From Streptomyces broussonetiae (GTDB lineage Bacteria > Actinomycetota > Actinomycetes > Streptomycetales > Streptomycetaceae): a DNA stretch of 64,000 nucleotides. The notes below the pieces were generated by a model, which was not told the DNA's origin, ran no database searches, and saw only the letters and a list, made by a program, of their open reading frames with translations. Every line of letters starts with the position of its first letter. The stretch's first letter is position 1. Of this stretch, positions 1 to 9,289 are shown in pieces. The position numbers and the translations under genes are program-made. The stretch spans positions 4,712,001-4,776,000 of the forward strand of contig NZ_CP047020.1 of the NCBI RefSeq assembly GCF_009796285.1. The letters are read 5' to 3'.

Positions 1-654
1 CGCCGGGGAGGGGCGGCGGCACCGGCTTCGATCGAGGGAAGTACAAGGGCCGCGCCGGCACGACGCAAGGGCGGAACAAGGAACTTACGAGAGAAGCCCG
101 AGGCAGGAGCCCGGCAGGGGCGACTCGAATGCGCCCCCCGTACGCTCCCCCAAGACGCCCTTCACGCCCTCAAGTTGCAAGGTGGGAGCGGTTGTCGACC
201 GCGTCGAACCGGGGCGATTTTCAGCCAAATACGCTGAGCGAAACTTGAATTGAGCACGCTCCGTACAGGCCTGCGGAACGCGCGACAGTGCGGACACGCG
301 CACAGTCCGGGAGGCGGGCATCGCCTCCCGGACCGGTCCGCCACCCGCGGGGATGAAGGTGGCGGTGTCCCCCAGCCCACTGGATCCAGTACAGCGGGCC
401 GACCCACGCAAGAGCCATGGAACCGCTCCCCCGGTGGCCGGAGAAGAGCGCACGGGCAGGCGCACGGCCACACGCACGGGGGCACGCGGCGACAGGCCGT
501 GCACGGTGCGTACAGGGCCGCACTTCCGTACGGACCACAATCCCGCCATCCGGAACAATGCCCCTTAACGCTTGGGATGCGGCGAACTACGCTGGGTTTA
601 CGAATGCCGCGTGGTTATGCCATCGCGGCAGCCGTCTGTGTCGAGGGGTGGCGC
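1..654. other. Upstream region without a supported gene
   Basis: I see no reading frame with recognisable protein similarity or a convincing ribosome binding site. Several frames are open on both strands, as expected of high-GC DNA. One plus-strand frame is open from the left edge to a stop at 246-248, so the end of a gene lying further left cannot be excluded. The part after about 250 presumably carries the promoter of the gene starting at 655. Confidence 0.4.
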
Positions 655-2082
655 ATGTCCAGGGAGCAACGCGGGCCGAACGAAAAGCTCGGCGCCGTTC
701 TCGCCCTCGCGGGAATCAGCAACGCAGGGCTCGCGCGACGCGTCAACGACCTTGGCGCTCAACGCGGGTTGACTCTTCGCTACGACAAGACCTCGGTGGC
801 GCGCTGGGTGTCGAAGGGGATGGTGCCGCAGGGCGCGGCACCGCACCTCATCGCCGCCGCCATCGGGCAGAAGCTCGGCCGTCCGGTGCCGCTCCACGAG
901 ATCGGCCTGGCGGACGCGGATCCCGCGCCCGAAGTGGGCCTCGCCTTTCCCAGGGACGTAGGACAGGCGGTGAAGTCGGCGACGGAGCTGTACCGCCTCG
1001 ACTTCGCCGGACGCCGGGCCGGTGCCGGCGGCATCTGGCAGTCGCTCGCCGGATCGTTCGCAGTGAGCGCATACGCAACGCCCGCCTCACGATGGCTGAT
1101 AACCCCCGCCGACAGCTCGGTCGCGCGTGAGACGGGGTCCGCCGAGGGCTCCGGCGCACCGATCAAAGTCGGCCACAGCGACGTGCAGAAGCTGCGGGAG
1201 GCCGCCGAGGACGCCCGCAGGTGGGACTCCAAGTACGGCGGCGGGGACTGGCGTTCGTCGATGGTGCCGGAGTGCCTGCGGGTGGAGGCGGCACCACTGC
1301 TGCTCGGCTCCTACTCGGACGAGGTGGGCCGCGCGCTGTTCGGGGCGTCCGCCGAACTCACCCGGCTCGCCGGCTGGATGGCCTTCGACACCGGCCAGCA
1401 GGAAGCCGCGCAGCGGTACTACATCCAGGCGCTGCGGCTCGCGCGCGCGGCGGCGGACGTCCCCCTCGGGGGGTACGTCCTCGCCTCGATGTCGTTGCAG
1501 GCCACCTACCGCGGCTTCGGTGACGAGGGCGTCGACCTGGCACAGGCGGCCCTGGAGCGCAACCGGGGGCTGGCGACCGCCCGCACGATGAGCTTCTTCC
1601 GGCTGGTCGAGGCGCGGGCCCACGCGCGCGCAGGAGACGCGCAGGCGGCGGGTGCGGCGCTGAAGGCCGCGGAGGGGTGGCTCGAGCGGTCCAGGGAAGG
1701 CGACAACGATCCGTCCTGGCTTGGTTTCTATGGATACGACCGCTTTGCCGCCGATGCCGCCGAATGCTACCGGGATCTGAAGGCTCCTCGGCAGGTGCGG
1801 CGATTCACCGAGCAGGCCCTGTCGAAGCCGACCGAGGAGTTCGTGCGGTCGCACGGGCTGCGGCTGGTCGTCTCGGCCGTCGCCGAGCTGGAGTCGGGGA
1901 ATCTCGACGCCGCGTGCGAGCAGGGGGTGCGGGCCGTGGAGGTGGCCGGGCGGATCTCGTCGGCCCGGACGACCGAGTACGTGAAGGACCTGCTGCACCG
2001 GCTCGAGCCGTACGGGGACGAGCCGAGGGTGGTGGAGCTGAGGGAAAGGGCCAGGCCGCTGCTGATGATGGCTCCCGCCTGA
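655..2082 (+). CDS. Sporulation-associated regulatory protein, HTH plus TPR-like
   Basis: Predicted 475-residue cytoplasmic protein. The first 75 or so residues look like an XRE-like DNA-binding region (ISNAGLARRVNDLG, then KTSVARWVSKG). The rest is helical, Ala/Leu/Arg-rich and TPR-like, as in Streptomyces regulators of the NsdA type. From memory the closest named relative is the sporulation-associated protein encoded next to trmB in S. coelicolor, which suggests a role in development; the exact function is unknown. The frame is open for 135 codons further upstream, but ATG 655 is preferred because GAGGGG lies just before it and the sequence from here is family-like. The lhgO-type gene follows in the same direction after about 80 bp. 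Confidence 0.75.
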   Translation: MSREQRGPNEKLGAVLALAGISNAGLARRVNDLGAQRGLTLRYDKTSVARWVSKGMVPQGAAPHLIAAAIGQKLGRPVPLHEIGLADADPAPEVGLAFPRDVGQAVKSATELYRLDFAGRRAGAGGIWQSLAGSFAVSAYATPASRWLITPADSSVARETGSAEGSGAPIKVGHSDVQKLREAAEDARRWDSKYGGGDWRSSMVPECLRVEAAPLLLGSYSDEVGRALFGASAELTRLAGWMAFDTGQQEAAQRYYIQALRLARAAADVPLGGYVLASMSLQATYRGFGDEGVDLAQAALERNRGLATARTMSFFRLVEARAHARAGDAQAAGAALKAAEGWLERSREGDNDPSWLGFYGYDRFAADAAECYRDLKAPRQVRRFTEQALSKPTEEFVRSHGLRLVVSAVAELESGNLDAACEQGVRAVEVAGRISSARTTEYVKDLLHRLEPYGDEPRVVELRERARPLLMMAPA

Positions 2083-2161
2083 GTGGTGAACACCAGGCAC
2101 CTGCCGCGTTTGAAGGCATTGTCAGTGGCGCAGTGCACTATCGAGGTGGGAGGTGGTGCAG

Positions 2162-3373
2162 GTGCCGGTCGGTGCGTACGACTGTGATGTGCTGGTGGTC
2201 GGCGGCGGGATCGTCGGGCTGTCGACGGCGTATGCGATCACGCGTGCCGCGCCGGGTACGCGCGTCACGGTGCTGGAAAAGGAGCCGGGACCGGCCCGGC
2301 ACCAGACGGGGCGCAACAGCGGGGTGATCCACAGCGGGATCTACTACCGCCCGGGCTCGCTCAAGGCGCGGTACGCGGTGCGGGGCGCGGCCGAGATGGT
2401 GAAGTTCTGCGCCGAGTACGGCGTCGCGCACGCCGTCACCGGCAAGCTGATCGTCGCCACCGAGCGCGAGGAACTGCCCCGGCTGCACGCGCTCGTGCAG
2501 CGCGGGCGGGAGAACGGGATCCCGGTCCGGGAGCTGGGCCCCGCACAGATCACCGAGTACGAGCCGGAGGTCCAGGGGCTCGCCGCCATACACGTGGGGA
2601 CGACCGGCGTGTGCGACTACGTGGCGGTCGCCCGGCAGCTCGCCCACGCCTCGGGGGCCGAGATCCGGTACGGGGCGCGGGTCGTCCGGGTGGACCGGCG
2701 CCCGGAGCGCGGCGTCGCGGTGCTGACCTCGGGCGGGGAGGTCGTACGGGCACGCGTGCTGGTCAACTGCGCCGGGCTGTACTGCGACGAGGTGGCCCGG
2801 CTGACCGGGGACGAGCCCGGGGTGCGGATCGTGCCGTTCCGTGGGGAGTACTACGAGCTGGCCCGGCCCGAGCTGGTGCGCGCGCTGGTGTATCCGGTGC
2901 CGGATCCGGCGTTCCCGTTCCTCGGGGTGCATCTGACCCGGGGCATCGACGGCGGCGTGCACATCGGCCCGAACGCGGTGCCGGCCCTGGCCCGGGAGGG
3001 GTACGGCTGGGGGGTCGTACGGCCGGGCGAGCTGGCCGGGACCATGGCGTGGCCGGGGTCGTGGGCGATCGCCCGGCGGCACTGGAGATACGGGGCGGGC
3101 GAGCTGCGGCGCTCGGTGTCCAAGGGGGCGTTCCTGCAGGCCGTGCGCAGGCTGCTGCCCGCGGTGGAGGCCGAGGACCTCGTGCCGGCCCCCGCCGGGG
3201 TGCGGGCGCAGGCGGTGCTGCGGGACGGCACGCTGGTGGACGACTTCCTGATCCGCGAGGGCAGCAGGGCGGTGCACGTGCTGAACGCGCCGTCCCCGGC
3301 GGCCACGGCTTCGCTGCCGATCGGCAGAGAGGTCGGGCGCCGGGTGCTGGAGCTGCTCGGCTCGGTCGGCTGA
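2162..3373 (+). CDS. lhgO: L-2-hydroxyglutarate oxidase (FAD-dependent)
   Basis: 403-residue flavoprotein of the DAO/LhgO family, which oxidises L-2-hydroxyglutarate to 2-oxoglutarate and passes electrons to the respiratory chain. The N-terminus has the Rossmann motif VVGGGIVGLSTAY and then the diagnostic RNSGVIHSGIYY segment, which carries residues typical of LhgO. Near the C-terminus GVRAQAV and a product-domain HVLNAPSPAATASLPIG match the family. Length is normal. GTG codons at 2153, 2156 and 2162 are all possible starts; 2162 is chosen because GGGAGG ends 8 bases before it. It probably acts as a metabolite-repair enzyme at the membrane surface, by family knowledge. It stands alone between two same-strand genes. 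Confidence 0.88.
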   Translation: MPVGAYDCDVLVVGGGIVGLSTAYAITRAAPGTRVTVLEKEPGPARHQTGRNSGVIHSGIYYRPGSLKARYAVRGAAEMVKFCAEYGVAHAVTGKLIVATEREELPRLHALVQRGRENGIPVRELGPAQITEYEPEVQGLAAIHVGTTGVCDYVAVARQLAHASGAEIRYGARVVRVDRRPERGVAVLTSGGEVVRARVLVNCAGLYCDEVARLTGDEPGVRIVPFRGEYYELARPELVRALVYPVPDPAFPFLGVHLTRGIDGGVHIGPNAVPALAREGYGWGVVRPGELAGTMAWPGSWAIARRHWRYGAGELRRSVSKGAFLQAVRRLLPAVEAEDLVPAPAGVRAQAVLRDGTLVDDFLIREGSRAVHVLNAPSPAATASLPIGREVGRRVLELLGSVG

Positions 3374-3393
3374 GGGCCCTGTCCGGGGGCGCC

Positions 3394-3411
3394 GTAAAAT
3401 CGGTAGCACTG
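3394..3411 (+). promoter_or_regulatory. Candidate -10 element for a leaderless trmB transcript
   Basis: TAAAAT at 3394-3399 ends 11 bases before the trmB GTG. A start site 7-12 bases after this hexamer would place transcription at or a few bases before the GTG. No Shine-Dalgarno sequence is present in the interval, which fits a leaderless mRNA. No good -35 box is visible. Confidence 0.45.
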
Positions 3412-4238
3412 TGTCTGACTCGCTGAACACCCCCGAAGCCCCCGCCCCGGCCGTCCCCCACGCACCCGGTGTGTCCGTCCGGCGCACCCGGGCCAAGGGG
3501 GAGCCGCGCTTTCCTGACGGGCCCAAGGCCGATCCCGCCGGGTCGCACTTCGAGCGGCGGATCCGCAGCTTTCAGCCGCGGCGCAGCCGGGTGACGGCCG
3601 GGCAGGCCGACGCCCTGCAGCGGCTGTGGCCCGAATGGGGACTGGACATCGACGGACAGCAGGTCATCGACCTCGGCGAGCTGTTCGGCAACGACAGGCC
3701 CGTCGTGCTGGAGATCGGTTTCGGCATGGGCGAGGCCACCGCGCAGATGGCCGCCGCCGCTCCGGACACCAACATCCTCGCCGTCGATGTGCACACCCCG
3801 GGGCAGGGCAACCTGCTGAGCCTCGCGGACCAGGGCGGGCTGTCCAACGTCCGGGTGGCCAACGGGGACGCGATCATCCTGCTCAGGGAGATGCTCACAC
3901 CCGACTCGCTCGACGGGCTGCGCGTGTACTTCCCGGACCCCTGGCCCAAGAAGCGGCACCACAAGCGGCGGCTCATCCAGCCGGAGTTCCTGACCCTCGC
4001 CGCCACCCGGCTGCGGCCCGGCGCGCTCGTGCACTGCGCGACCGACTGGGAGCCGTACGCCGAGCAGATGCTCGAGGTGCTCACCGCGCATCCCGACTTC
4101 GAGAACACGCAGGCGGACGGCGGTTTCGCCGCACGCCCCGAGTCCCGGCCGCTGACCCGTTTCGAGGGCCAGGGGCTGGACAAGGGACATGTGGTGAACG
4201 ACCTGCTGTTCCGACGCGTACCGCACCCGAACGCCTAG
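3411..4238 (+). CDS. trmB: tRNA (guanine-N7-)-methyltransferase TrmB
   Basis: 275 residues. TrmB makes m7G46 in the tRNA variable loop using S-adenosylmethionine. Residues from about 100 contain the SAM-binding motif VLEIGFGMGEATAQMA, then LAVDVH, and the family signature YFPDPWPKKRHHKRRL with its catalytic Asp. Roughly 80 N-terminal residues rich in Pro, Arg and Lys precede the fold, longer than in E. coli TrmB but usual in actinomycetes. The GTG start at 3411 lacks a ribosome binding site (see the promoter entry). The next gene begins 75 bp downstream on the same strand. Confidence 0.93.
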   Translation: MSDSLNTPEAPAPAVPHAPGVSVRRTRAKGEPRFPDGPKADPAGSHFERRIRSFQPRRSRVTAGQADALQRLWPEWGLDIDGQQVIDLGELFGNDRPVVLEIGFGMGEATAQMAAAAPDTNILAVDVHTPGQGNLLSLADQGGLSNVRVANGDAIILLREMLTPDSLDGLRVYFPDPWPKKRHHKRRLIQPEFLTLAATRLRPGALVHCATDWEPYAEQMLEVLTAHPDFENTQADGGFAARPESRPLTRFEGQGLDKGHVVNDLLFRRVPHPNA

Positions 4239-4312
4239 TCCACAGCCGACCCGGTCCTCGGGTCCGGTAATCCGCTCCAGCCCCTCGTCCCGCCACCGTT
4301 AGGGTCGATGCC

Positions 4313-5617
4313 GTGGCCACCAGTTCTCCGTATCCGACGTATCCACCCAGCCCCGGCGGCGGTGCGCTCCGCCATCCGCACTGGTGGCAGCGCAGGGCGG
4401 TGCGGTACGGGGCACTGATCACGCTGCTTGCGCTGTCCGGGCTGGTCATCCTCGCGCTGGTGCGCAGGCAGACCGGCACCGAGGGGTTCTTCGTGGGGCT
4501 CGGGCTGGCCGTGCTGCCCGTGCCCTGGCTCATAGCCGCCTTCCGCTGGCTGGACCGGGTGGCACCCGGCCCCTGGCGGAATCTGGTCTTCGCCTTCGCC
4601 TGGGGGGCCTGCGCGGCGGCGCTGATCGCCATCGTCGCCAACAGCTTCGCCACCAAGTGGATAGCCACCGCCACGGCCGATCCGGCCAGTGCCGACACCC
4701 TCGGTGCCACCGTGATAGCGCCGATCGTCGAGGAGTCCGCCAAGGCCGCGGCCGTCCTGCTGGTCTTCCTCTTCCGCAGACGTGACTTCACCGGGATCGT
4801 GGACGGGATGGTGATCGCCGGGATCACCGCCACCGGCTTCGCGTTCACCGAGAACATCCTCTACCTCGGCACGGCCTTCGGTGCCGACCAGCTCAGCGGC
4901 GACCGCGGCATCGCCTCCGTCACCGCCGCCACCTTCTTCGTGCGCATCGTGATGTCGCCGTTCGCGCACCCCCTGTTCACCACCATGACCGGCCTGGGCT
5001 TCGGCCTCTCGGCGTTCTCCGCGCAGCGGCAGCGCGCGCGGCGGGTGCTGCTGCCGCTGTCCGGGCTGCTGCTCGCGATGAGCATGCACGCCCTGTGGAA
5101 CGGCTCCTCGACCTTCGGCGAGTTCGGGTTCTTCGCCGTCTACGGCTGCTTCATGGTGCCCGTGTTCGGGCTGCTGACCTGGCTGGCCGTCCTCACACGG
5201 CAGCGGGAACTGCGCACCGTGCGCACGGAACTGCCCGCATATGTGCTGGCCGGGTGGCTGGGGCCGGCCGAGCCGTTCGCACTGGGCTCGATGCGGGCGC
5301 GGCGCGCGGCCCGGGACTACGCCCGGCACCACGGCGGCACACCGGTGGCGCGGGAGGTGGCGCACTACGAGGCGTACGCCACGGCGCTCGCGCTGCTGCG
5401 GCACCGGGGGCGCAGGGGCAAGGCCGGGGCGGACTTCGTCGTACGGGAGCGGGAGCTGCTGGACGAGCTGTGGAAGCGGAGGGCTGCCGCGCGGTCGGCC
5501 CTGGAATACGCCGCGCGGGCGGCTGCTCCGGCACCGATGCCGATGCCGATGCAGTGGGCGCCGCAGTTCGGGTATCCGGCGGCGCCCTATGCCGCGTACA
5601 ACCCCTATCGGTCGTAG
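4313..5617 (+). CDS. PrsW-family intramembrane metalloprotease
   Basis: 434-residue integral membrane protein with about eight hydrophobic segments between residues 30 and 300. The PrsW signature residues are all present: EESAK (about 142-146), FAFTEN (about 177-182), the His in AHPLFTTMTGLGFG, and a last conserved HALWNG. PrsW of Bacillus cleaves an anti-sigma factor; here the substrate is unknown. The N-terminus is Pro/Tyr-rich, and the C-terminus ends in a PMPMPMQW low-complexity tail followed by Tyr/Pro-rich sequence. GTG 4313 is chosen as the first start of the open frame; the ribosome binding site is weak. No obvious sigma/anti-sigma partner is adjacent. Confidence 0.85.
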   Translation: MATSSPYPTYPPSPGGGALRHPHWWQRRAVRYGALITLLALSGLVILALVRRQTGTEGFFVGLGLAVLPVPWLIAAFRWLDRVAPGPWRNLVFAFAWGACAAALIAIVANSFATKWIATATADPASADTLGATVIAPIVEESAKAAAVLLVFLFRRRDFTGIVDGMVIAGITATGFAFTENILYLGTAFGADQLSGDRGIASVTAATFFVRIVMSPFAHPLFTTMTGLGFGLSAFSAQRQRARRVLLPLSGLLLAMSMHALWNGSSTFGEFGFFAVYGCFMVPVFGLLTWLAVLTRQRELRTVRTELPAYVLAGWLGPAEPFALGSMRARRAARDYARHHGGTPVAREVAHYEAYATALALLRHRGRRGKAGADFVVRERELLDELWKRRAAARSALEYAARAAAPAPMPMPMQWAPQFGYPAAPYAAYNPYRS

Positions 5618-5690
5618 ACCTGGGGATTGCGCAGGGTTCGTCGCCGCAGGAATCCGCCGTCGTGGCCGAGCACCGTGACAAAGGAAACCG

Positions 5691-6635
5691 CTACGCGGAC
5701 GCGTCCGTCAGCTTCGCGATCTCCTCCTGCGTCAGCTTCAGGTCCGCCACCCCGAGCAGCGCAGGCAGCTGTTCGACCGTGCGGGCCGAGGCGATCGGGG
5801 CCGTGATCGTCGGCTGGGCCGCGAGCCAGGCCAGGGCGACGGTGGCGTGCGGGACCCGGTGGGCGGCGGCGATCTCGTCCAGGGCCGCGAGGACCTTCTG
5901 GCCCCGCTCGGACCCGGCGTACTCCTGGGCCCGGCCGGCGCGGGCGCTGTCGACCGTCGTACCGGGGCGGTACTTGCCGGTCAGGAAACCCGCGGCGAGG
6001 GAGAAGTACGGCACCGCGGACAGGCCCTCCTTGGCGACCAGGTCCTGGAGCGGGCCCTCGTAGGTGTCGCGCGAGACCAGGTTGTAGTGCGGCTGGAGGG
6101 CGACGTAGCGGGCAAGGCCCTCGCGCTCGGAGAAGTCGAGGGACTCCTTCAGCCGCTCGGGGGTGATGTTGGAGGCGGCGATGTGCCGGACCTTGCCCGC
6201 CTTCACCAGTTCGTCGAGGGCGCCGATGATCTCCTCGACCGGGACCTCGGGCTTGTCGAAGTGGGTGTAGTAGAGGTCGATGTAGTCGGTGTCCAGGCGG
6301 CGCAGGGAGGCGTCGGCGGCGGCCTTGATGTTGGCCGCGGACAGGCCCTGGAACTGCGGGTGCTGGCTGACCTTGGTGGCGATGACGACGTCGGAGCGGT
6401 TGCCGCGGGCCTTGACCCACTTGCCGATGATCGTCTCGGACTCGCCGCCCTGGTTGCCCTCGATCCAGGCGGTGTAGGAGTCGGCGGTGTCGACGAAGTT
6501 GCCGCCCGCCGCGGTGTAGGCGTCGAGGACGGCGAAGGAGGTCTCCTCGTCGGCGGTCCAGCCGAAGACGTTGCCGCCGAGGGAGAGGGGGAAGACCTCG
6601 AGGTCGGAAGAGCCGAGTGTGCGCAGGGAAGTCAT
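5691..6635 (-). CDS. Aldo/keto reductase
   Basis: 314-residue NADPH-dependent oxidoreductase of the AKR superfamily (TIM barrel). The usual catalytic residues can be placed: Asp and Tyr in NFVDTADSYTAW, Lys in VVIATKVSQ and His in YYTHFDKP. The C-terminal cofactor loop ITAPIASARTVEQL is typical. Length is normal and the ATG has upstream purines. It is transcribed alone, convergent with the PrsW gene 73 bp away. The substrate cannot be told from sequence. Confidence 0.88.
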   Translation of the reverse strand: MTSLRTLGSSDLEVFPLSLGGNVFGWTADEETSFAVLDAYTAAGGNFVDTADSYTAWIEGNQGGESETIIGKWVKARGNRSDVVIATKVSQHPQFQGLSAANIKAAADASLRRLDTDYIDLYYTHFDKPEVPVEEIIGALDELVKAGKVRHIAASNITPERLKESLDFSEREGLARYVALQPHYNLVSRDTYEGPLQDLVAKEGLSAVPYFSLAAGFLTGKYRPGTTVDSARAGRAQEYAGSERGQKVLAALDEIAAAHRVPHATVALAWLAAQPTITAPIASARTVEQLPALLGVADLKLTQEEIAKLTDASA

Positions 6636-6714
6636 GCCTCATTCCAACGCCGGCGGCGGATGATCTCATTCCGCCGCCGGCGCCGGTTTCCCGCGTTTCA
6701 CCCGGATGTCACGC

Positions 6715-7743
6715 TCAGGGGTTGAGGCCCTTGCCGCGCAGCCACGGCGCCGGGTCGACCGCGCTGGCCTGGCCGTTCGGGTGCACCTCGAGGTGCAGGT
6801 GCGGGCCGGTGACGTTGCCGGTGGCGCCGATACGGCCGATGACGTCACCGGTGGAGACCTTCTGGCCGACCGAGACGTTGATCGAGGACTGGTGGCAGAA
6901 CCACAGCTCGGTGCCGTCGTCCAGGGTGAGGACGGTGCGGTAGCCGTAGGCGCCGGCCCAGCCGGCCTGGGTGATCGTGCCACCGTGGATGGCCTTGATG
7001 AGGGTGCCGGTGGGGGCGGCGAAGTCGAGGCCCGTGTGGTAGCCGGAGGACCACATGGCGCCGGGCTGACCGAAGGTGCCGGTGATCGTGTACGAGACGA
7101 CGGGCAGCGTGTACTGCTTGGCCAGCTCGGCCAGACGCTTGGCCTCCTCGGCCTGCTTGGCGTCGGCCTGCGCCTTGTCCTTGGCGGCCGCGGCCTTGGC
7201 GGCGGCGTCCTTCTCCGCCTTGGCGGCCGCGTCGGCGGTCTGCCTGTCGGCGGCGGCGATCGCGGCGGCGGTGGCCTTGCTGTCGGCCTTGCTCTGCTGC
7301 TGCTCGGCCTGCGCCATGATCCGGTTGCGCAGCGCCTCGCCGGCGCCGCCGCTCTTGCTGCTGTCGGTGCTCACACCGACGTCGCTGAGCCCGGTGCCGG
7401 TGGACTTGGGCGCCGTGGAGGACCCGCCGCCGAAGAGGTGGCCGACGGAGTCCAGGTCGGGCAGGGAGATGGAGACCGGCGGCTTGCCGGTGTGGGCGCT
7501 GGCCATGCCGCCCGCGCCGACCGCGGCCATGACGCCGACGCCGAGGACGGTGGAGCTGCGGGCGAAGCCGCCGCGCTGCTTGGCGACGCGGTGCCGGCCG
7601 CGGACCTGGGTGACGGAGTCCTCGGTGGGGTTCCACTCCTCCCAAGGGCCCTCTTCGGCGCGGTAGGAGCCGTAACCGAAGGTCTCGGGCTCGTCGGACG
7701 CCGGTATGAACGGGGCTTCGGGGGCAGGCCGGTTGGACGCCAC
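6715..7743 (-). CDS. Secreted or membrane-anchored M23 peptidase behind a c-di-AMP riboswitch
   Basis: 342 residues. A cytoplasmic acidic N-terminus of about 60 residues precedes one hydrophobic segment (STVLGVGVMAAVGAGGMASA), a signal or anchor. An Ala/Lys/Gln-rich stretch, residues 120-215, is predicted coiled coil. The C-terminal domain is LytM/M23 with the zinc ligands His and Asp in GYHTGLDFAAP and HLHLEVHP. It should hydrolyse peptidoglycan peptides outside the cell. The leader on the same strand carries a ydaO/yuaA element, so expression is likely turned down when c-di-AMP is high, as known for Streptomyces cell-wall hydrolases such as rpfA. RBS: GGAAAGGAG upstream of the start at 7743. 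Confidence 0.9.
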   Translation of the reverse strand: MASNRPAPEAPFIPASDEPETFGYGSYRAEEGPWEEWNPTEDSVTQVRGRHRVAKQRGGFARSSTVLGVGVMAAVGAGGMASAHTGKPPVSISLPDLDSVGHLFGGGSSTAPKSTGTGLSDVGVSTDSSKSGGAGEALRNRIMAQAEQQQSKADSKATAAAIAAADRQTADAAAKAEKDAAAKAAAAKDKAQADAKQAEEAKRLAELAKQYTLPVVSYTITGTFGQPGAMWSSGYHTGLDFAAPTGTLIKAIHGGTITQAGWAGAYGYRTVLTLDDGTELWFCHQSSINVSVGQKVSTGDVIGRIGATGNVTGPHLHLEVHPNGQASAVDPAPWLRGKGLNP

Positions 7744-7763
7744 GCGGGCGTACTCCTTTCCTT

Positions 7764-7910
7764 CCGTCGCCTACCGGGTTAGCTGACGGGTTCGGAGCAG
7801 GAAGGTCTCCTACGCGCGTATACCGGGCGTGACTCCGTGAGTTCACGTCGGTGTCCGCGTGATTCACCCCAAGGTGGTGGTTCCCCGGTTCCCTTGCGGG
7901 ATTCGGCGCG
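7764..7910 (-). promoter_or_regulatory. c-di-AMP riboswitch (ydaO/yuaA class)
   Basis: Read on the minus strand, this leader contains the conserved blocks of the actinobacterial ydaO/yuaA riboswitch in order: CGCCGAATCC near the 5' end, GGGAACCGGGGAACCACC, TTGGGGTGAATC, then near the 3' end GAACCCGTCAGCTAACCCGG followed by TAGGCGACGG. The element stops about 20 bases before the M23 peptidase start. Edges are approximate. Binding of c-di-AMP by this class is established; that ligand turns the gene off here is inferred from other Streptomyces peptidase genes. Confidence 0.92.
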
Positions 7911-8173
7911 TGCGCACGGAGCCGTCTCTTGTGACGGCTGGGACGACCGCGCTGCGTTATCGAACGTTAATAGACCTGACAGGCACTTTCCAAGCCGTTC
8001 GGCTTGATCGTTAACGCTTTCCGGCCAGGACTTACCGTCCAGGACCACAGCAAACCGGACGAGTTGGCCGACGTTCAGGAGCATCGGCGTTTTTGATGGT
8101 GTCTCAGATGTTATGCGGACGGCGGTCGTCCGGTCACCGTCGGTGAAGGTGATCACGGGTGGGGTGCGGCGCG

Positions 8174-9289
8174 TCAGGGATGCCGGACGGCGAGCAGCGC
8201 CATGTCGTCCGTCATCCCGCCGCCGGAGTGCCCCCGCACCTCCTCGGCGAGCCGGGCGACCAGGGCTGCGGGCCCGGAGAAGACGCGCCCGGCGAGCCGT
8301 CGTTCGGGGTCGTAGAACCGGCCGTGGGCGTCCCGGGCCTCGGACAGGCCGTCGGTGTGGACCAGCAGGGTCGCCCCACCCGGGAAGCGCTCCTCCAGGG
8401 CCTGATCCGGCCACATCCCCAGGTCGCTCATGCCGAGCGGCAGCGCGGGCTCGGGGGCGCTCAGGGTGCGCAGGGTGCCGTCGGAGTGCAGCAGCAGCGG
8501 GGGCGGATGACCGCGGTTGACGATCCGTACCAGCCCGTCGCCGTGCGGGAGTTCGGCAAGGACGGCGGTGGTGAAGCCCTCGAAGGCGTCGATGCCCGCA
8601 CGCCGGGTGCCCTCGCGGGTCAGTGCCCGCTCCAGCCGCAGCGCCACCGCCTCCAGCGTGGCCTCCTGCTCGGCGGCCTCCCGGAACGCGCCGATCACCA
8701 CGGCGACGGCGGCGACCGCGCCCATGCCCTTGCCGCGCACGTCCCCGACGATCAGCCGGACCCCGTGCGGGCTGTCCTGCACCGCGTACAGATCACCGCC
8801 GATGAACGCGTCCTGCCGGGCCGCCTCGTAGCAGGCGGCGATCTCGAAGCCGCCGATCCGCTCGGCGGGCTCCGGCAGCACGGCCCGCTGGGCGGCCTCG
8901 GCGATCTCCCGGGCGGAGGCGAGCCGCCGGTCGCCGAGGCGGACCACGCGGTTGATGGCGACGGCCAGCAGGGCGACCGAGACCACGGTGACGACGTCCG
9001 TGACGATGCCCACGGCGGGATGCTCGCCGCTGTGGGCGCGCACCGCGTACATCGCGGCGACGGCCGCGCCGCCGGTCAGAAGGGTGGTGCGCAGCGAGGA
9101 CAGGGGTGCGGCGATCAGCGGGGCGGCGGTGAAGAACGGAACGGCGGTGAACTCGCTCGGGGTGAGCAGGCCGTACAGGACCCCGAGGGCGATCAGCAGG
9201 GCGGGCAGGGCGCGGGCCAGGGAGCGCGGGCTCGGACGGCGCGACGGCGGCGCGGGAGCGGTCTCGTCACCGAGGCCCGGATCGGGCAC
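8174..9289 (-). CDS. Membrane PP2C (SpoIIE/RsbU-type) phosphatase
   Basis: 371 residues. The N-terminal third has about four hydrophobic segments (residues 25-110), followed by a PP2C serine phosphatase domain with the metal-binding motifs GGDLYAV, VGDVRGKGMG, the GHPPPLLL strand, HTDGLSEARD and the C-terminal TDDMALLAV. Such enzymes usually dephosphorylate anti-sigma antagonists. The frame is open upstream to 9514, but that would run to the edge of the initiator tRNA gene. GTG 9289 is chosen because GGGGA lies five bases before it and the residues upstream look unstructured. Other GTG codons near 9330-9350 are possible. Confidence 0.85.
   Translation of the reverse strand: MPDPGLGDETAPAPPSRRPSPRSLARALPALLIALGVLYGLLTPSEFTAVPFFTAAPLIAAPLSSLRTTLLTGGAAVAAMYAVRAHSGEHPAVGIVTDVVTVVSVALLAVAINRVVRLGDRRLASAREIAEAAQRAVLPEPAERIGGFEIAACYEAARQDAFIGGDLYAVQDSPHGVRLIVGDVRGKGMGAVAAVAVVIGAFREAAEQEATLEAVALRLERALTREGTRRAGIDAFEGFTTAVLAELPHGDGLVRIVNRGHPPPLLLHSDGTLRTLSAPEPALPLGMSDLGMWPDQALEERFPGGATLLVHTDGLSEARDAHGRFYDPERRLAGRVFSGPAALVARLAEEVRGHSGGGMTDDMALLAVRHP

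Noticed and set aside
250..654. A 135-codon N-terminal extension of the first regulator
   Set aside because: The extension is low-complexity Arg/Gly/Pro sequence; the ribosome binding site and the family-like start are at 655.
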